A stretch of 64,000 bases of DNA. Origin: Oxalobacteraceae bacterium (GTDB taxonomy: Bacteria; Pseudomonadota; Gammaproteobacteria; Burkholderiales; Burkholderiaceae_D). A model generated the notes under the pieces. That model was not told where the DNA came from and searched no databases. It was given only the letters and a program-made list of their open reading frames with translations. The stretch lies in assembly GCA_947454305.1 (NCBI GenBank), contig CANGJE010000002.1, positions 30,245-94,244 on the forward strand, written 5' to 3'. A program made the translations under genes and the position numbers. Below, piece by piece: positions 56,168 to 64,000 of the stretch (the stretch's first letter is position 1; every line of letters begins with the position of its first letter).

Positions 56168-57892
56168 TTAGAGTTTTATCTGCAGCCTCTGCAGCGTACT
56201 CTTTAGCGTATCGTTTTTAGAATCTCGGCCACCTGCATTGCGCCAGAGTTTTTTTGCTTCTTCCTCGCGACCGCGTACCCACAGAACCTCACCCAGATGG
56301 GCGGCAATTTCAGGATCGGCCTTGATAGAAAACGCCTTGCGTAAAATTTCTTCGGCTTTATCCAATCGGCCCATGCGAAATTCAACCCATCCCATGCTGT
56401 CCATGATGTAGGCGTCTTCCGGCGCGAGTGATAAAGCCGTTTTGATCAAGTCATAGGCTTCAGGTAAGCGTATGTTGCGATCGGCTAGCGAATAACCCAG
56501 CGCATTAAACGCATGTTGACCGTCCGGCATCAACTTCATGACTTTGCGCAGCGCTGTTTCCATGACGTCAAACTGGTGATTTTTTTCAGCAAGCATGCCC
56601 AGTTCATAGAGCAAATCTAATTGATCCGGATAAGCTTCCAGTGCATCTTGTATCAAGCGTATAGCGTCAGGCAATTTATCTGCATCACGCAATAATTGCG
56701 CTTCACCGATGGTGAGTTTGACGCGCTCATCATCATTTTCAACATCTGTTTGATTGAGTAGAGTGCGAGCCTCATCCAATTTTCCGCTTTTAGCCAGAAG
56801 TTGAGCGCGCTTTAACGCTGCATTCGTTGCGCCGTTTTGCGCCGTGGCTGCAACCATATCTAGCCATGCCATGGCGGCTGATGTGTCATTACGATCTTCA
56901 GCGATTTGCGCCAGTATCATCAGCGCCTGGCTTGCGTCGCGTTCGCGATCGGGTTGACCTTTCAGATTTTGAATATAGGTCGAGAGATATTTTTCAGCTT
57001 CCGCGATCTCATTGGTTTGTGCCATCAACAAACCAAGAGCATAAAGCGAGGTTTGATCGTTAGGCGATTGTTGCAGCAATAGTCGAAATTCTTTTTTGGC
57101 TTCAGCTACTTTAGATTGCTCAAACAGCATGCGGGCATAGGTCAGGCGTACTTCGCGTGATTTGGGATTTTTTTTCAAAAAGTCAGCGAGTAGTTTTAGT
57201 CCATCTGCTTTGTTCTCAAGCAGCTGAGCATGCATCAATACAGCAATTTCAGAATTGGGGAATTTACTAATCGCTTCACGCGATTCTTTAATCGCAGCAG
57301 TGCGATCGCCGCTCACCATTGCCATTTGAATCAGCGCTATGCGCGCCTCAATTAAATCGCGATACGGCTCAAGTAATTCCTTCATCATCGCGCTGGCGCG
57401 AACACGGTCAGGCATACGCGCTAGCAATCGTTGCACGTTACCGATAGCCATAGGTAGCATCGCAGCCGAGCTACTGGCGAGTTGTTTAGCTAGCGAAGCC
57501 TTAGCGTCATCCGAGCGATTGTTAGACACCTGAAGTCCTAACAACACTTGCGCGGCATCGTCTGCATTGGGGGCGAGTTCATGCCAGATACGTGCAGCTT
57601 TCATCGCCTCAGCCGGTAATGCCCCGGCGATGGCCATTTCCGTAGCGCGACGCGCCAGGCGCGCATCGCCCGTGCTGCGTGCGATCGACAGCATATTGGC
57701 GTAACCCGCAAACGCATTACCGCGTTGGTAAGAGATTTCAGCGGACAGATAACGAAACACCAACTCTTCGGTCCTGCCCACAGAAGGCAAGACATCCACA
57801 GGCTCGTCAGTAGTCGTACTATCGGCGGCGAATAATGGGGATGCCGTCGCAAGCAATGCCGAGAGCGTTAGAATGGCTGAAAAATGTTTCAA
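56168..57892 (-). CDS. Exported tetratricopeptide-repeat protein
   Basis: 574 residues with a signal peptide (MKHFSAILTLSALLATA, cut after LFA). Many TPR units follow, such as AEKYLSTYIQNL, LYELGMLAEKN, ALGYSLADRN and DSMGWVEFRMGRLDKAEEIL. The start codon is TTG, supported by AGGA 8-9 bp upstream and because it gives the signal peptide; no ATG fits. The periplasmic TPR scaffold is always next to lolB and mutM in this group. It may assist envelope assembly; binding partners are unknown. Confidence 0.88.
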   Translation of the reverse strand: MKHFSAILTLSALLATASPLFAADSTTTDEPVDVLPSVGRTEELVFRYLSAEISYQRGNAFAGYANMLSIARSTGDARLARRATEMAIAGALPAEAMKAARIWHELAPNADDAAQVLLGLQVSNNRSDDAKASLAKQLASSSAAMLPMAIGNVQRLLARMPDRVRASAMMKELLEPYRDLIEARIALIQMAMVSGDRTAAIKESREAISKFPNSEIAVLMHAQLLENKADGLKLLADFLKKNPKSREVRLTYARMLFEQSKVAEAKKEFRLLLQQSPNDQTSLYALGLLMAQTNEIAEAEKYLSTYIQNLKGQPDRERDASQALMILAQIAEDRNDTSAAMAWLDMVAATAQNGATNAALKRAQLLAKSGKLDEARTLLNQTDVENDDERVKLTIGEAQLLRDADKLPDAIRLIQDALEAYPDQLDLLYELGMLAEKNHQFDVMETALRKVMKLMPDGQHAFNALGYSLADRNIRLPEAYDLIKTALSLAPEDAYIMDSMGWVEFRMGRLDKAEEILRKAFSIKADPEIAAHLGEVLWVRGREEEAKKLWRNAGGRDSKNDTLKSTLQRLQIKL

Positions 57893-58025
57893 AAGATTAT
57901 CCTGTCGTGACGCCTAAATAAGCCGACGCATGGGTTACGCGTTGTTTTGGCCGCGGATGATTTTACGACGAAAGCCGTAATGATCGCAGGCCCATACTTT
58001 AAAAACCACCCTCTCACCGTTTCCG

Positions 58026-58847
58026 ATGCCAGAACTGCCTGAAGTTGAAGTCACCCGTCGTGGTATCGCTCCGCATGTCGAAGATCGTCAGGTGACCGAG
58101 GTGATTCTTCGGCGCGAGGGCTTGCGCTGGCCTTTTCCCTCCGGTTTGACTGAGCTTTTGAAGCAGCGCCGCGTGCTGTCGACTGGGCGGCGCGGAAAAT
58201 ATCTACTGTTAAATTTTGAGCACGGTACCCTAATCATTCATCTGGGTATGTCGGGGCATTTACGCGTGTTGTCCGGATCGCATCCGCCGCAAAAACACGA
58301 TCATGTTGATGTCGTGATGGGTGAGACGCGTTTGCGTTTAACTGATCCACGTCGGTTTGGTGCAGTGCTGTGGCATTCCAACGAAGACGGCGATGTCGAA
58401 CAACATACCTTGTTACGTCATTTAGGTGTCGAGCCTTTAGCGTGTGAGGATCTGGGTTTAAGACTGCATCGCGAAAGTCGTCAGCGCAGTGCGGCTATCA
58501 AGCAGGTTTTATTGGCGGGCGATATTGTCGTTGGGGTGGGAAATATTTATGCGTGCGAGAGCTTGTTTCATGCGCGTATACATCCGAATACAGCGGCGAG
58601 GCGAATTTCTGCATCACGCTATCAGGCGTTGGCGATTGAAATTCAACGCGTGTTAGCTGCAGCGATTGAACAAGGTGGCAGTAGCTTGCGCGATTTCATC
58701 GGTGCCGATGGTCAGTCAGGGTATTTCCAGCAAACCTATTTTGTGTATGACCGCGAGGGTGAGGCTTGCAGAGTGTGCAAAACGCCGATCAAGCGCAGCG
58801 TACAAGGTCAGCGTTCTACCTTTTATTGTGGGCGTTGTCAGCGATGA
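58026..58847 (+). CDS. mutM: Formamidopyrimidine-DNA glycosylase
   Basis: 273 residues. It excises 8-oxoguanine and nicks the DNA. It starts MPELPEVEV with the catalytic Pro2 and Glu3; Lys is in GRRGKYLL. The helix-two-turn-helix has VGVGNIYACESLF and the C-terminal zinc finger is CRVCKTP with YCGRCQR. Overlaps mutY by ATGA. Confidence 0.96.
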   Translation: MPELPEVEVTRRGIAPHVEDRQVTEVILRREGLRWPFPSGLTELLKQRRVLSTGRRGKYLLLNFEHGTLIIHLGMSGHLRVLSGSHPPQKHDHVDVVMGETRLRLTDPRRFGAVLWHSNEDGDVEQHTLLRHLGVEPLACEDLGLRLHRESRQRSAAIKQVLLAGDIVVGVGNIYACESLFHARIHPNTAARRISASRYQALAIEIQRVLAAAIEQGGSSLRDFIGADGQSGYFQQTYFVYDREGEACRVCKTPIKRSVQGQRSTFYCGRCQR

Positions 58848-59935
58848 AGCGCATCGTTACTGATCAGCTCGATGTCACTATCGACCCCACGTTTTCTGCT
58901 ACGCTCATTCAGTGGCAACAGCAGTATGGTCGACATCAATTGCCTTGGCAGAAGACGCGTGACGCCTATCGCATCTGGTTATCTGAAATCATGTTGCAGC
59001 AAACGCAGGTAGCGACAGTCATTCCTTACTACCAGCGATTTCTGCAACGATTCCCAACCATTTTTTCTCTGGCTGAGGCGCCTGTCGACGATGTGATGGC
59101 GCACTGGAGTGGATTGGGTTACTACACACGAGCACGCAATTTACATCGTTGTGCACAGCGCATCGTTGCAGACTACGGCGGTCAATTTCCAGCCGATGTG
59201 GAGCTATTGAGCGACTTGCCCGGCATAGGGCCATCAACCGCTGCAGCCATCACAGCATTTGCTTACGGTACGCGCGCTGCCATTTTGGACGGCAATGTAA
59301 AACGCGTGTTTTGTCGGGCGTTTGGTGTTGAAGGTTTTCCTGGCGCGACGTCCGTAGAAAAACAATTGTGGCAACTGGCGATTACGCTGCTGCCAGAGCA
59401 ATCCATTGAAGCCTACACGCAAGGACTGATGGATTTAGGTGCAACGCTGTGCACGCGTAGTCGACCTCGTTGTCATGAATGTCCGTTCGCATCACGCTGT
59501 ATTGCGCACAACACCCAGCGCGTTAATGAGCTGCCTATGCGTAAGCCCAAGAAAGCCGTTCCTGAAAAATTCACTGTCATGCTCGTCATTGAGCATGACC
59601 AACATATTTTGCTCGAGCAGCGTCCACCCACAGGTATTTGGGGAGGTCTACTGTCCTTACCTGAAGTGAGTCGGCTAATGGCGGCGAGTGAAAGGCCCGT
59701 CAGTAAAGAAGCCTTGCATACTGAGTTAGCTGAGTTTGGAGACGTTGAAGCGATCAGCGTCATGCCGGAATTCACTCATGCATTTTCGCATTACAAACTC
59801 ACCGTTGCGCCACTACGAGTCAAGATGAAACGTGTGTTTATGATGGCCGCGCAAGCTAATTATCAGTGGTTACCTGTAGCGAAGCTTAAGCAAGCAGCGC
59901 TGCCAGCCCCCATCAAAAAATTATTAGTCGATTGA
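58844..59935 (+). CDS. mutY: A/G-specific adenine glycosylase
   Basis: 363 residues. It removes adenine mispaired with 8-oxoguanine. Landmarks are LPWQKTRDAYRIWLSEIMLQQT (read in parts), the helix-hairpin-helix LPGIGPSTAAAI with the catalytic Asp in ILDGNVKRV, and four Cys for the 4Fe-4S cluster in CTRSRPRCHECPFASRC. A C-terminal NUDIX-like domain recognises 8-oxoG. The ATG overlaps the mutM stop, so the two repair enzymes are made together. Confidence 0.96.
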   Translation: MKRIVTDQLDVTIDPTFSATLIQWQQQYGRHQLPWQKTRDAYRIWLSEIMLQQTQVATVIPYYQRFLQRFPTIFSLAEAPVDDVMAHWSGLGYYTRARNLHRCAQRIVADYGGQFPADVELLSDLPGIGPSTAAAITAFAYGTRAAILDGNVKRVFCRAFGVEGFPGATSVEKQLWQLAITLLPEQSIEAYTQGLMDLGATLCTRSRPRCHECPFASRCIAHNTQRVNELPMRKPKKAVPEKFTVMLVIEHDQHILLEQRPPTGIWGGLLSLPEVSRLMAASERPVSKEALHTELAEFGDVEAISVMPEFTHAFSHYKLTVAPLRVKMKRVFMMAAQANYQWLPVAKLKQAALPAPIKKLLVD

Positions 59936-59956
59936 TAGTTCAAGGCTAATCGACAG

Positions 59957-60586
59957 TTAAATAATTCTGTTTTCTCGCAGGTACTGTTCTATTTTCAACA
60001 GGCGCGCGCCATCATCTTGAATTTCAAGCAGTGCTTGTTTTTCTTCAATCGTGATTGGTAGCATTTCGCTCCAGCGATTGGCGACCCAGCTGGGCGAATT
60101 CAATTGATGCGGCTCTGGAAAAGGATTGACGAAATTTTGATCCGCTTGTGCACTTGATTGATCCATAAAATCATTGATCACCGTTTCAAGTACGTCGCCG
60201 CAAACCGGTAGAGCATCATCGCAAAAGATGTCAGTGCTACTTGCGAGCATCTCAATTTTTGCTTCTGTCAGTTGATTTGCTTGTACGCGCGTTTCTAGCA
60301 CCTTAAAACGTTCTCCGCCGCGGGTCTCTAAAAGTAGTACGCCCAGTTCGGGCATATCCCATTCCATGATGTGCGCTAAGGTGCCGACAACGCATGGCTC
60401 CGCCGCTTTGCCGACTTCCACGCCAGAGCGTATCGCGACCACACCGAACGGCGCATTTGCTTTCATGCGTTCGCGCACCATATCGACATAACGCGTTTCG
60501 AACACGCGCAAAGGTAGTACGCCACCGGGGAAAAGCACAGTGCGAAGTGGGAACAGCGGTAGCCAGTCAGTTGCGTTCATTGTCAT
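59957..60586 (-). CDS. LON peptidase substrate-binding-domain protein
   Basis: 209 residues. Only the N-terminal domain of Lon protease is present: PLFPLRTVLFPGGVLPLRVFE, RYVDMVRERM and GTLAHIMEWDMPELG. There is no ATPase or protease part. The role of these free domains is unclear; an adaptor for substrates is one proposal. The start at 60586 overlaps the rapZ end by 20 bp; an ATG two codons later (60580) is equally likely. Confidence 0.88.
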   Translation of the reverse strand: MTMNATDWLPLFPLRTVLFPGGVLPLRVFETRYVDMVRERMKANAPFGVVAIRSGVEVGKAAEPCVVGTLAHIMEWDMPELGVLLLETRGGERFKVLETRVQANQLTEAKIEMLASSTDIFCDDALPVCGDVLETVINDFMDQSSAQADQNFVNPFPEPHQLNSPSWVANRWSEMLPITIEEKQALLEIQDDGARLLKIEQYLRENRII

Positions 60587-61448
60587 GAGAAAGTTCGCGG
60601 TGGCGAATCAATACGCGCGCCTGATTTTTAAAATGTTGAGCCAATTGTTCAACCATAAACACCGATCGATGTTGGCCACCGGTACAACCAATCGCAACGG
60701 TCAGATAGCTGCGGTTATCGCGCTGATAAGCCGGCAACCAGCGTTCAATAAAGTGTCGAATATCTGAGAGTAGATTGACTGCGTCTGGTTGCGCTTTAAG
60801 AAAATCAACAACCGGCTGATCTTTGCCTGTCATGGGGCGCAGCGTTTTGTCATAAAAAGGATTCGGGACAACGCGCACATCAAAGACTAAATCAGCATCA
60901 AGTGGCACACCAAACTTGAAGGCAAATGACTCAAACAAGAGTGACAATTGCTGGCTATCTTTTTGCACTAGTTCTTTAATCCAGGCGCGCAATTGATTGG
61001 CAGAGAGGCCCGAGGTGTCGATCAAATGGCCCAGACCCTCAATGGCTGAGAGCATTTCGCGCTCTTGCCAAATGCATTCCACTAGGGTCGGAATATCCGA
61101 GGGTTGCGCGTCCGGTGCAATGCGGTGCGACAGTGGATGACTACGGCGAGTTTCTGAAAAGCGATTAATTAGTGATTCAGTTTTCGCAGTAAGAAAAATC
61201 ACTTCAACGTGGTGCCCTTGATCGCGCAGCCAGCTAATGTCGACGGGTAATTCACTCAGCGATGTGGCACTGCGGGCATCGACGGCCACCGCAAGATTTT
61301 CTGCGCCTTCACTAAGACGAGTTTCTACGAGCGCGCGCAGCAAAGAGGGCGGCAGATTATCAACGCAAAAATACCCCGCATCTTCCAGCGCGTTCAAGCC
61401 AACGGATTTGCCCGAGCCGGAAATGCCTGTGAGGAGAATAATGCGCAT
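60567..61448 (-). CDS. rapZ: RNase adapter protein RapZ
   Basis: 293 residues. Walker A is GISGSGKSVGLNALED at the start; the C-terminal domain has FKFGVPLDADLVFDVRVVPNP and VAIGCTGGQHRSVF. In E. coli RapZ guides RNase E to a small RNA that controls GlmS; here the role is likely related but unproven. It starts next to the hprK stop. Confidence 0.93.
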   Translation of the reverse strand: MRIILLTGISGSGKSVGLNALEDAGYFCVDNLPPSLLRALVETRLSEGAENLAVAVDARSATSLSELPVDISWLRDQGHHVEVIFLTAKTESLINRFSETRRSHPLSHRIAPDAQPSDIPTLVECIWQEREMLSAIEGLGHLIDTSGLSANQLRAWIKELVQKDSQQLSLLFESFAFKFGVPLDADLVFDVRVVPNPFYDKTLRPMTGKDQPVVDFLKAQPDAVNLLSDIRHFIERWLPAYQRDNRSYLTVAIGCTGGQHRSVFMVEQLAQHFKNQARVLIRHRELSHDNERN

Positions 61449-62387
61449 CTATTCCTCACCCATAGCGCGTTGTTGGCGCTCCATAAAATTAGCTAGAGTA
61501 TCGATGCCACGCAGCTGCAGTATGGTGTTGCGTACAGCAGCTTCCAACAACACAGCGATATTTCGACCTGCTTCGACCGGAATCACCACTTTGCGTATCG
61601 GTAATCCAAGCACTTCTTCATTTTGTTGGTCTAGCGGAAGGCGTTCGTAATTTTCTTCTAGTGTTTTGCGGCGTACGAGATGAACGATTAATTTCAATCG
61701 CATTTTTCGACGAACCGCTGTTTCGCCGAAGATGGCGCGAATATCTAACAAGCCCAAACCACGCACTTCTAAAAGATTTTGTAATAGTGGCGGGCAGCGG
61801 CCTTCCACCATGTTCGGCGCAATGCGGGCAAACTCCACAGCATCATCAGCTACTAGGCCATGATTACGCGATATCAGCTCCAACCCTAATTCACTTTTAC
61901 CCAAACCAGATTCGCCGGTAATTAACACTCCGACGCCTAGTACATCCATGAAAACGCCATGCATGGTGACGCGCGTTGCGAGTTTTTTCGACAAATACAC
62001 GCGTAGGTAATCAATCACCTGTGCCGATGGCAAGGGCGTAGCAATCAAAGGAATGCCATGTTCATTACATACAGAGATGATGAAGGGCGGTGCTTGCAGT
62101 GACTGCGCCATGATCAGTGCGGGCGGTTTGCCTGCTACCAGCTCGCGTGTTTGTGCGAGGCGCGATTGTTCAGAAATATGCCCGAGATACGAGACTTCTT
62201 CATGCCCAAAAACTTGTATGCGTCCAGGGTGAATCAGATTCAAGTGACCGATTTGATCCGCGGCAGACACCGCGTCGCCGACGATCACGCCATTTGCGCC
62301 GGCCTGACCGCCTAGCCAGCTGAGCTTCAATGCCTCGAGGTTGTCATCGAAGAGTTCTTGTATAGACAGTGGATTAGTCAGAGGCAT
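61449..62387 (-). CDS. hprK: HPr kinase/phosphorylase
   Basis: 312 residues. Walker [15 protein letters not shown] lies near residue 155; the signature [16 protein letters not shown] follows, then [18 protein letters not shown] sequence ([15 protein letters not shown]). It phosphorylates Ser46 of HPr and thereby sets the PTS-linked regulation. Order ptsN-hprK-rapZ is typical of Betaproteobacteria. Confidence 0.95.
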   Translation of the reverse strand: MPLTNPLSIQELFDDNLEALKLSWLGGQAGANGVIVGDAVSAADQIGHLNLIHPGRIQVFGHEEVSYLGHISEQSRLAQTRELVAGKPPALIMAQSLQAPPFIISVCNEHGIPLIATPLPSAQVIDYLRVYLSKKLATRVTMHGVFMDVLGVGVLITGESGLGKSELGLELISRNHGLVADDAVEFARIAPNMVEGRCPPLLQNLLEVRGLGLLDIRAIFGETAVRRKMRLKLIVHLVRRKTLEENYERLPLDQQNEEVLGLPIRKVVIPVEAGRNIAVLLEAAVRNTILQLRGIDTLANFMERQQRAMGEE

Positions 62388-62471
62388 AGAAGAGCGGCGC
62401 CGGTGTTCGGTTCAGGTGCGATCAATTTGATGGAGGCGAGGGCGCTATTGAAACAGCATCCACGCCCTCAA

Positions 62472-62945
62472 TCAAACCACATTTCGCTCGGCGGGATGCC
62501 AGTTGACTAGTTTTGCATAGAGCGATTGAGCGTCGCTATCTTCAGCTAACTCCGATCTGAATCCTTTATCGGAAAACATTTCAGCGATTTCCGACAAAAT
62601 TTCCAGATGCTGTTGCGTCACATTGTCTGGAATGAGCAAAAAGATCAACAGTTTGACGGGTTCGCCATCGGGAGATTCGAAAGGGATGGGCTCAGATAAG
62701 CGTACAAATGCTGCGAGTGGGGCTTTTAGCCCGCGGATTCTTCCGTGCGGTACAGCAACGCCGTGCCCTAGTCCGGTGGAGCCTAAGCGTTCGCGTGCAA
62801 ACAGATTGTCTGAAACGGTAGAACGGGCAATTCCACAATTGTTTTCAAAAATTAGTCCGGCTTGCTCAAAGGCTCGTTTTTTACTCGAGCACTCGAGGTC
62901 AAGAACGATATTTTTTTCTGAAAGAATTTGGCTGAGTTGGGTCAT
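62472..62945 (-). CDS. ptsN: PTS-Ntr EIIA-like protein
   Basis: 157 residues. The phospho-acceptor His is in GHGVAVPHGRI near residue 71, and FVRLSEPIPFESPDG follows. It is a phosphorylation switch linking nitrogen and carbon state with no sugar transport. The hpf gene often found ahead of ptsN is missing; queF lies upstream instead. Confidence 0.94.
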   Translation of the reverse strand: MTQLSQILSEKNIVLDLECSSKKRAFEQAGLIFENNCGIARSTVSDNLFARERLGSTGLGHGVAVPHGRIRGLKAPLAAFVRLSEPIPFESPDGEPVKLLIFLLIPDNVTQQHLEILSEIAEMFSDKGFRSELAEDSDAQSLYAKLVNWHPAERNVV

Positions 62946-63097
62946 GGTACTAGGGTAAAGATGGCGATGTTCGAAGCCTGCGTGTCATTCATGGTTCTTG
63001 GGCGGTAAAACTACTTGTATTCTTGCCTCGGGCCAACAAATCTATACCTGCTTTGACCGTATGGCAATCGCAAAAAACATTTTTTTTAAAACCCCTG

Positions 63098-63937
63098 CTA
63101 TTGCCTTGCATTTCGGGCATTAGATGGCATTTTTGAAAGTGAAAAATTACTACGCCACGGGTTGATGTCAATCCCACCACGCCGTGTGTAACGAGCCAGC
63201 ACCAATAGTTTCGACGGGCCGCATTCTTTCAGCAAATCCATAAAAATTTGTTCAACGCAGTGCTCGTGAAAGCCTTGGTGTAAGCGAAATCCAATCAGGT
63301 ATTTTAATAAGCCCTCTTGATCGATGGTGGGCCCAACATACTGAATCTGAATACTGGCCCAATCTGGTTGATTGGTGACAGGGCAATTCGATTTGAGTAA
63401 GTGCGACACCAGCTTTTCTTCCACGGGGGGCGATGCTTTATCTGACCGTAACAAGCTTTTGTCGGGGGAGTAAGTATCAACTTCAATATCCAGACGATCG
63501 ATAAGGTGGCCATCAAGTTCAGCCATTTTTAGTTGAGCGAAATCGCCACTCAGCGTGAGCTTAATTTGTATCGGGGCGCCAAAGGCAGAAGATAGGTCGG
63601 TGCTGAGCAATTCTAGTAATGCCTCTTGTCCGGCAATACGAGATTGATTGAAGGAATTCAGGTAGAGCTTGAGCGATTTAGATTCGACGATATTTGGCGA
63701 GTCGGCGGGCACGAGTAAGGTGGCAATCGCTACTTGAGGTTTGCCGCGTAGATTGAGCCAAGAGATTTCGTAAGCAGTCCAGACATCCATACCGAAAAAA
63801 GGTGGCGAGTCAGTGATACCTAACTCTGCACGCTTTTCAGCGCGGGCGATAGGAAATAGCAAATGCGGGTTGTACTCGTTCACATAGGTAGTACTTTTAC
63901 CTAAGGGTGAATCGGAGGCCGGCGCAGAGTGATCCAT
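63098..63937 (-). CDS. queF: NADPH-dependent 7-cyano-7-deazaguanine reductase (long form)
   Basis: 279 residues. It reduces preQ0 to preQ1 for queuosine. This is the two-domain YqcD form. Landmarks are the catalytic Cys in [29 protein letters not shown] and the end [12 protein letters not shown]. It acts one step after QueC (9736-10440). The 152-bp gap to ptsN holds no gene I can support. No preQ1 riboswitch is seen upstream. Confidence 0.95.
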   Translation of the reverse strand: MDHSAPASDSPLGKSTTYVNEYNPHLLFPIARAEKRAELGITDSPPFFGMDVWTAYEISWLNLRGKPQVAIATLLVPADSPNIVESKSLKLYLNSFNQSRIAGQEALLELLSTDLSSAFGAPIQIKLTLSGDFAQLKMAELDGHLIDRLDIEVDTYSPDKSLLRSDKASPPVEEKLVSHLLKSNCPVTNQPDWASIQIQYVGPTIDQEGLLKYLIGFRLHQGFHEHCVEQIFMDLLKECGPSKLLVLARYTRRGGIDINPWRSNFSLSKMPSNARNARQ

Positions 63938-64000
63938 GAATGTCAGCAGCAGTGAAAAGTAGCGAGCAGCTTACAGGAATAGCTGGTATGCAGGATTGTG

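Overview
The window is a stretch of proteobacterial chromosome that most resembles the Betaproteobacteria, probably Burkholderiales and perhaps near Oxalobacteraceae. The evidence is gene order and family content. The order ptsN-hprK-rapZ, LON-domain gene, mutY-mutM, TPR gene, lolB-ispE-tRNA-Gln-prs-rplY-pth is typical of that group. So is the aa3 oxidase cluster with its 41-residue assembly protein, DUF2244, DUF2970 and DUF2909 proteins. A PhaM-type PHA granule protein and an H-NS protein also fit. This placement is inferred from organisation; no database search was possible.

Layout. 1-3733: trehalose synthesis (otsA, cut by the window edge, and otsB) with a GH15 glucoamylase/trehalase-like enzyme. 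3888-5202: two related small outer-membrane beta-barrels. 5311-6255: proline iminopeptidase. 6397-9626: pqqBCDE, preceded by a well-translated 34-codon ORF that is not a canonical PqqA. 9736-12321: queC coupled to two DUF3108 envelope proteins. 12525-13067: phaM. 13079-19495: a compact operon for lipid modification (NTF2-like, SDR, DUF3833 lipoprotein, MFS carrier, Cfa-type methyltransferase, DUF1365, FAD oxidoreductase). It is followed by a glutathione peroxidase, an Fe-S photolyase and a diiron desaturase-like protein. 23064-25886: PCuAC copper chaperone, trmL, comF, bioC. 26027-35516: full cytochrome c oxidase cluster (subunits II, I and III, Cox11, SURF1, two Sco-like proteins, heme A synthesis). 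35603-44836: housekeeping genes (rpoH under a perfect CIRCE operator, ftsX-ftsE-ftsY, an M16 peptidase pair, rsmD, coaD, ferredoxin, ychF).

Between ychF and pth, which lie close together in many relatives, is a block of four genes (44961-51561). It holds a 1287-residue protein made of roughly 130 octapeptide repeats with a calcium-loop C-terminus, a UDP-glucose dehydrogenase, a sugar transferase that lacks its catalytic Asp-Glu pair, and an H-NS protein. The rest of the window (51989-63937) is housekeeping: translation, isoprenoid, lipoprotein, DNA repair, PTS-Ntr and queuosine genes plus one tRNA.

The strongest candidates for new biology are the octapeptide-repeat protein and its structured leader, the PQQ operon whose upstream peptide lacks the Glu-x3-Tyr motif, the light/lipid cluster, and the degenerate sugar transferase. 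Most other genes are standard members of their families.
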